Assembly (NCBI GenBank): GCA_002067795.1
Contig: MVQI01000029.1
Coordinates: 1-64,000, forward strand
Source: Methanosaeta sp. PtaB.Bin039
GTDB taxonomy: Archaea; Halobacteriota; Methanosarcinia; Methanotrichales; Methanotrichaceae
DNA length: 64,000 nt
Direction of reading: 5' to 3'
Positions 61,616 through 64,000 of the stretch are shown here, piece after piece. Made by a program: the position numbers and the translations under genes. The notes under the pieces were generated by a model. The model was not told the DNA's origin and searched no databases. It worked only from the letters and a program-made list of their open reading frames with translations. Positions within the stretch are counted from its first letter, which is position 1. Every line of letters begins with the position of its first letter.

Positions 61616-62127
61616 GCCGCCTCCACGATCTGGACGCCGAACGTCTTCTGGACGTAAGCTAAAGCCTCATCACGGTCGATCCGCTGAACGGATGGCAGCT
61701 TTCTGCGGGCCACCCTCCTCCTGGATATCCTGTATCCAGGTCGTTTCAGGGATACTGCCACGTCCATCCCGAATATGCCGATGTCCGGCTCATACTTCAT
61801 CCCTGGAAAGTCCGTGTGCTCCTCAATGCCGAAGGCAAAGTTGCCGCTCTGGTCGAACTGGGTCTGCTTGATGACGTTTCCCGCAGCCTTGAAAGCGGTC
61901 TGCAGGAACTCCTCTGCAGTCTTGCCGCGCAGGGTCAGCTTGATGCCAATGGGCTCGCGCTTCTTTATCCCGAAGTTGGGCAGAGTCTTTTTTGCCAGGG
62001 ACCGAACAGGGGTCTGCTTTGTTATCTGGGTGAGGATGGTCTCGGCGTTGACCAGGCGCTGACCGCTCTCTCCCACGCCTATATGGACGACCACCTTGTC
62101 GATCCGGGGCTCCAGCATGGCGTTCAT
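61612..62127 (-). CDS. rpl5: 50S ribosomal protein uL5
   Basis: 171 residues. [43 protein letters not shown] and [21 protein letters not shown] are the 5S rRNA/tRNA-contacting parts. It overlaps eS4 by 4 nt and uS14 by 4 nt. Confidence 0.96.
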   Translation of the reverse strand: MNAMLEPRIDKVVVHIGVGESGQRLVNAETILTQITKQTPVRSLAKKTLPNFGIKKREPIGIKLTLRGKTAEEFLQTAFKAAGNVIKQTQFDQSGNFAFGIEEHTDFPGMKYEPDIGIFGMDVAVSLKRPGYRISRRRVARRKLPSVQRIDRDEALAYVQKTFGVQIVEAA

Positions 62128-62828
62128 CTCAGGTCACCCAGGTCGAATATGGGCGACTGCTTGCCCACCATGTAGACGTAGTCGATAATCGTCTCGAAGT
62201 CCTGCTCGCCGGATATTATGACCCGGTTTGGCATGGAGCTCTTGGTCACCAGGATCTCCTTGATCTGGCCCACCTGACCGGTATGAGACCCGCCGACCAC
62301 CATGGCAGTGTGGCCAGGCTGGAGACTGATGACGTCCTCAATCTGAGCCTCGCCCAAGGAGAGGACCAGCGAGTCGCCGGTGTGGTACTCGCCCTCCGCC
62401 AGGAGGTTGGTGCCGTCGCTCAGATTGAGCTGGAGCTTGCCGCCCTTCAGCAGGGTCTTATTATCGATCCGAACCAGCCGGGATGCCTTCTCCCCGCCGA
62501 TGAAGACCATTGTGAACTGGCCACGGGTGTTCTTGAGCATCCGCCACTGCTTGTTCAGAGCAGGCACTGAGATCACGTCGAATATGCCCACCGGGAACTT
62601 CTCGTCCCGTCGGGGCTTTCCGTTCACCAGGACCTGTCCCTCGTACAGGATGCGCTTGACTTCTCTGGCATTGTCTGCCAGCTTGAGCATATCCCTGGCC
62701 ACCAGGAGCAACGGCATGCTCCACTTGGCCGAGTGGGGCCCAGGACTGAGCTTGGCCACCCACTTGGACGTCTTCCTGGCAATAGGCCAGCTCTTGGGGA
62801 TGGTTACCCTCTTTTGATGTCCGCTCAC
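62124..62828 (-). CDS. rps4e: 30S ribosomal protein eS4
   Basis: 234 residues. GTG start at 62828, with GGTGATT upstream. RVTIPKSWPIARKTSKWVAKLSPGPHS, an S4 domain (LLLVARDMLKLADNAREVKRILYEGQVLVNGK), and a KOW-like C-terminal part (GHTAMVVGGSHTGQVGQIKE). Archaeal and eukaryal only. Confidence 0.95.
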   Translation of the reverse strand: MSGHQKRVTIPKSWPIARKTSKWVAKLSPGPHSAKWSMPLLLVARDMLKLADNAREVKRILYEGQVLVNGKPRRDEKFPVGIFDVISVPALNKQWRMLKNTRGQFTMVFIGGEKASRLVRIDNKTLLKGGKLQLNLSDGTNLLAEGEYHTGDSLVLSLGEAQIEDVISLQPGHTAMVVGGSHTGQVGQIKEILVTKSSMPNRVIISGEQDFETIIDYVYMVGKQSPIFDLGDLR

Positions 62829-62834
62829 TGAGAA

Positions 62835-63185
62835 TCACCTGGTGAAGATCTTTTCCCGCTCTGGGTCTTCCAGGTCGAGCTTGGTGATCATGACGTTGGA
62901 CGGATGAATCGGTCTGGGCACCTCTGAGCCGTCAGCCTTGAAATTGCTGACACCGGCCACCTTGATGGTGCACCTCTTCAGGTCCACGTTCTGCACTTCT
63001 CCCTCTACCCCGGCCTGATCTCCGCGCATCACCTTGACGGTGTCGCCGACCTTGACCTGGGCGCTGCGCTTACTGTACTGCTTGCGCAGCTCCTCGCTCA
63101 AATGAGAGTGCATATACTTCTGCCGCTGGTGCAGGGGTGCGGAGAACCGCGCCTTGCGCTGCTTTCGGGGTTGTATGCTGGTCAT
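62835..63185 (-). CDS. rpl24: 50S ribosomal protein uL24
   Basis: 116 residues if it starts at ATG 63185 ([19 protein letters not shown]), which matches archaeal starts; GTG 63194, overlapping the uL14 stop as GTGA, is the alternative. KOW motif [23 protein letters not shown]. Helps start large-subunit assembly. Confidence 0.93.
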   Translation of the reverse strand: MTSIQPRKQRKARFSAPLHQRQKYMHSHLSEELRKQYSKRSAQVKVGDTVKVMRGDQAGVEGEVQNVDLKRCTIKVAGVSNFKADGSEVPRPIHPSNVMITKLDLEDPEREKIFTR

Positions 63186-63190
63186 AGCGA

Positions 63191-63589
63191 TCACACTATC
63201 ATGGCTGCTGCCGAGGCGATCTTCCCGAAGCGCTCTGCCACTTCCCTGGCCACCGGGCCCTTTACCTCAGAGCCCTTGGGCACGCCCTCTTCATCGGTTA
63301 TGACCGCCGCATTATCCTCGAACTTGACCCTCAGGCCATCGGGCCGGCGGAACTCCTTCTTCTGACGGATGATAACCGCGTTGAAGATCTGCTTGCGCAT
63401 CTCAGGCGAACCTTTCTTGACCGAGACCACCACCATATCGCCGATCCCGGCGCATGGCTGACGGTTCTTGACCCCCCGGTACTTCTTCACCGAGACTACG
63501 AACAGGGTCCTGGCACCGGTGTTATCCACGCAGTCCAGGTAAGTGCCGGTATTGATGGAGCGGGGAATCTTGGCCTTGTTGCCCTTCAT
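63191..63589 (-). CDS. rpl14: 50S ribosomal protein uL14
   Basis: 132 residues. [25 protein letters not shown] and [39 protein letters not shown] are the uL14 signature. Overlaps uS17 by ATGA. Confidence 0.96.
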   Translation of the reverse strand: MKGNKAKIPRSINTGTYLDCVDNTGARTLFVVSVKKYRGVKNRQPCAGIGDMVVVSVKKGSPEMRKQIFNAVIIRQKKEFRRPDGLRVKFEDNAAVITDEEGVPKGSEVKGPVAREVAERFGKIASAAAMIV

Positions 63590-63906
63590 CTCCTAACCTC
63601 CACCACTACGAAGGTCTTGGTCTTGCTCAGCGGCCGGCACTCGGCTATCTTGACGTGCTCGCCTGCCTTGGCCGCCAGACAGGGCGGGTTGTGAGCGTGG
63701 ATCTTCGATCTCCTCTTCTCGGAACGCTCATACTTCTGGTTCTTCTTCTCGAACTCTCTCATGACTACCACGGTGCCGGACATCTTGTCGCTGACCACGA
63801 TGCCATCAAGCACCTGGCCGCGGACGGAGAGGCTTCCGTGGAAGGGACACTTGGGGTCGCTGCAGGCCTCGCTCGGCGCGCCAACGTCCAATCCGATATC
63901 CCTCAT
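63586..63906 (-). CDS. rps17: 30S ribosomal protein uS17
   Basis: 106 residues from ATG 63906, with GGTGG upstream. [29 protein letters not shown] has the archaeal N-terminus with two Cys; the OB-fold core [16 protein letters not shown] follows. The stop of rnp1 overlaps its start (ATGA). A GTG at 63915 is also in frame. Confidence 0.95.
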   Translation of the reverse strand: MRDIGLDVGAPSEACSDPKCPFHGSLSVRGQVLDGIVVSDKMSGTVVVMREFEKKNQKYERSEKRRSKIHAHNPPCLAAKAGEHVKIAECRPLSKTKTFVVVEVRR

Positions 63907-64000
63907 AATTTCCACCTCGATCTCTGCATGCGTTTGTTTATTCTGTTCTCGGGTTGTGAGATTAAAATAGAGCCGACTATCCTCACCCTCCGCCCATCGG
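63903..64000 (-). CDS. rnp1: Ribonuclease P protein component 1 (C-terminus, runs off the window)
   Basis: The last 31 codons are seen: [18 protein letters not shown] precedes the terminal QRSRWKL and stop TGA (63905-63903). The V-x-G-x-L-x-x-x-PE-R-I-x-KR pattern is the end of the Rpp29/Rnp1 OB domain, and its place just before rps17 is the archaeal standard. Most of the gene lies outside. Confidence 0.75.
   Translation of the reverse strand, partial: DGRRVRIVGSILISQPENRINKRMQRSRWKL

Overview
The window comes from an archaeon, most likely a methanogen of the Methanosarcinia, and a Methanothrix-like organism fits best. The evidence is the archaeal spc-type ribosomal operon with rpl32e, rpl19e, rps4e, rnp1 and an EMC3/DUF106 gene, the archaeal GHMP-type shikimate kinase, the stand-alone biotin subunit of pyruvate carboxylase, two copies of the methanogen-restricted DUF1699 family, archaeal TATA boxes with very short leaders, and COG1361/NEW-type surface proteins. 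The genus is inferred; it is not proven by the sequence.

Layout, left to right. 0.1-8.7 kb: a GbsR-type regulator, an RND/HAE3 transporter with its partner surface protein, a CorA-family transporter with an altered GMN motif, a peroxiredoxin, and an OFA-type MFS transporter preceded by five 23-bp tandem repeats. 8.9-16.7 kb: a secreted Met-rich repeat protein, a DUF389 membrane protein, a four-helix cytochrome b561-like protein, and a 2-oxoacid:ferredoxin oxidoreductase (fused gamma-alpha plus beta) next to rubredoxin and ferritin. 17.1-20.7 kb: an EEP-family phosphodiesterase, then a decayed virus structural module (minor head protein, Cys-containing connector protein, scaffold start) with a tRNA-Gln gene inside it. 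20.8-31 kb: argB, pycB, a DUF1699 pair, an FAD oxidoreductase, DUF3467, a PD-(D/E)XK-like protein, the shikimate-pathway genes aroK and chorismate mutase, purE, and uspA with a coupled 38-residue membrane peptide. 31.5-39.7 kb: two large secreted proteins (one with a C25/gingipain-like peptidase domain), a YbjN-like secreted protein, a broken GNAT gene and a SnoaL-like protein.

40.1-53.0 kb is a defence island: a BREX type 3-like cassette in the order brxF, brxC, AlbA/HATPase protein, Zn-ribbon DNA methyltransferase (pglX class), DUF3644 HEPN protein, pglZ, brxA-position gene. No SNF2-type helicase (brxHII) is present. Its usual slot is taken by a HEPN protein with a clear R-X4-H motif, and a second extra gene (Schlafen/AlbA_2 plus GHKL ATPase plus winged helix) sits between brxC and the methyltransferase. 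This is the most interesting system in the window: a helicase-less BREX-3 variant that may carry an RNase module.

53.8-64 kb is the conserved minus-strand operon rnp1-rps17-rpl14-rpl24-rps4e-rpl5-rps14-rps8-rpl6-rpl32e-rpl19e-rpl18-rps5-rpl30-rpl15-secY-EMC3-cmk-cbf5, ending in a tRNA-Ser(GGA) gene that appears to carry a 13-nt intron. It contains rps14 (147 nt) and a partial rnp1 running off the window edge. Start codons were chosen by Shine-Dalgarno spacing and family length, so several differ from the longest open frame.
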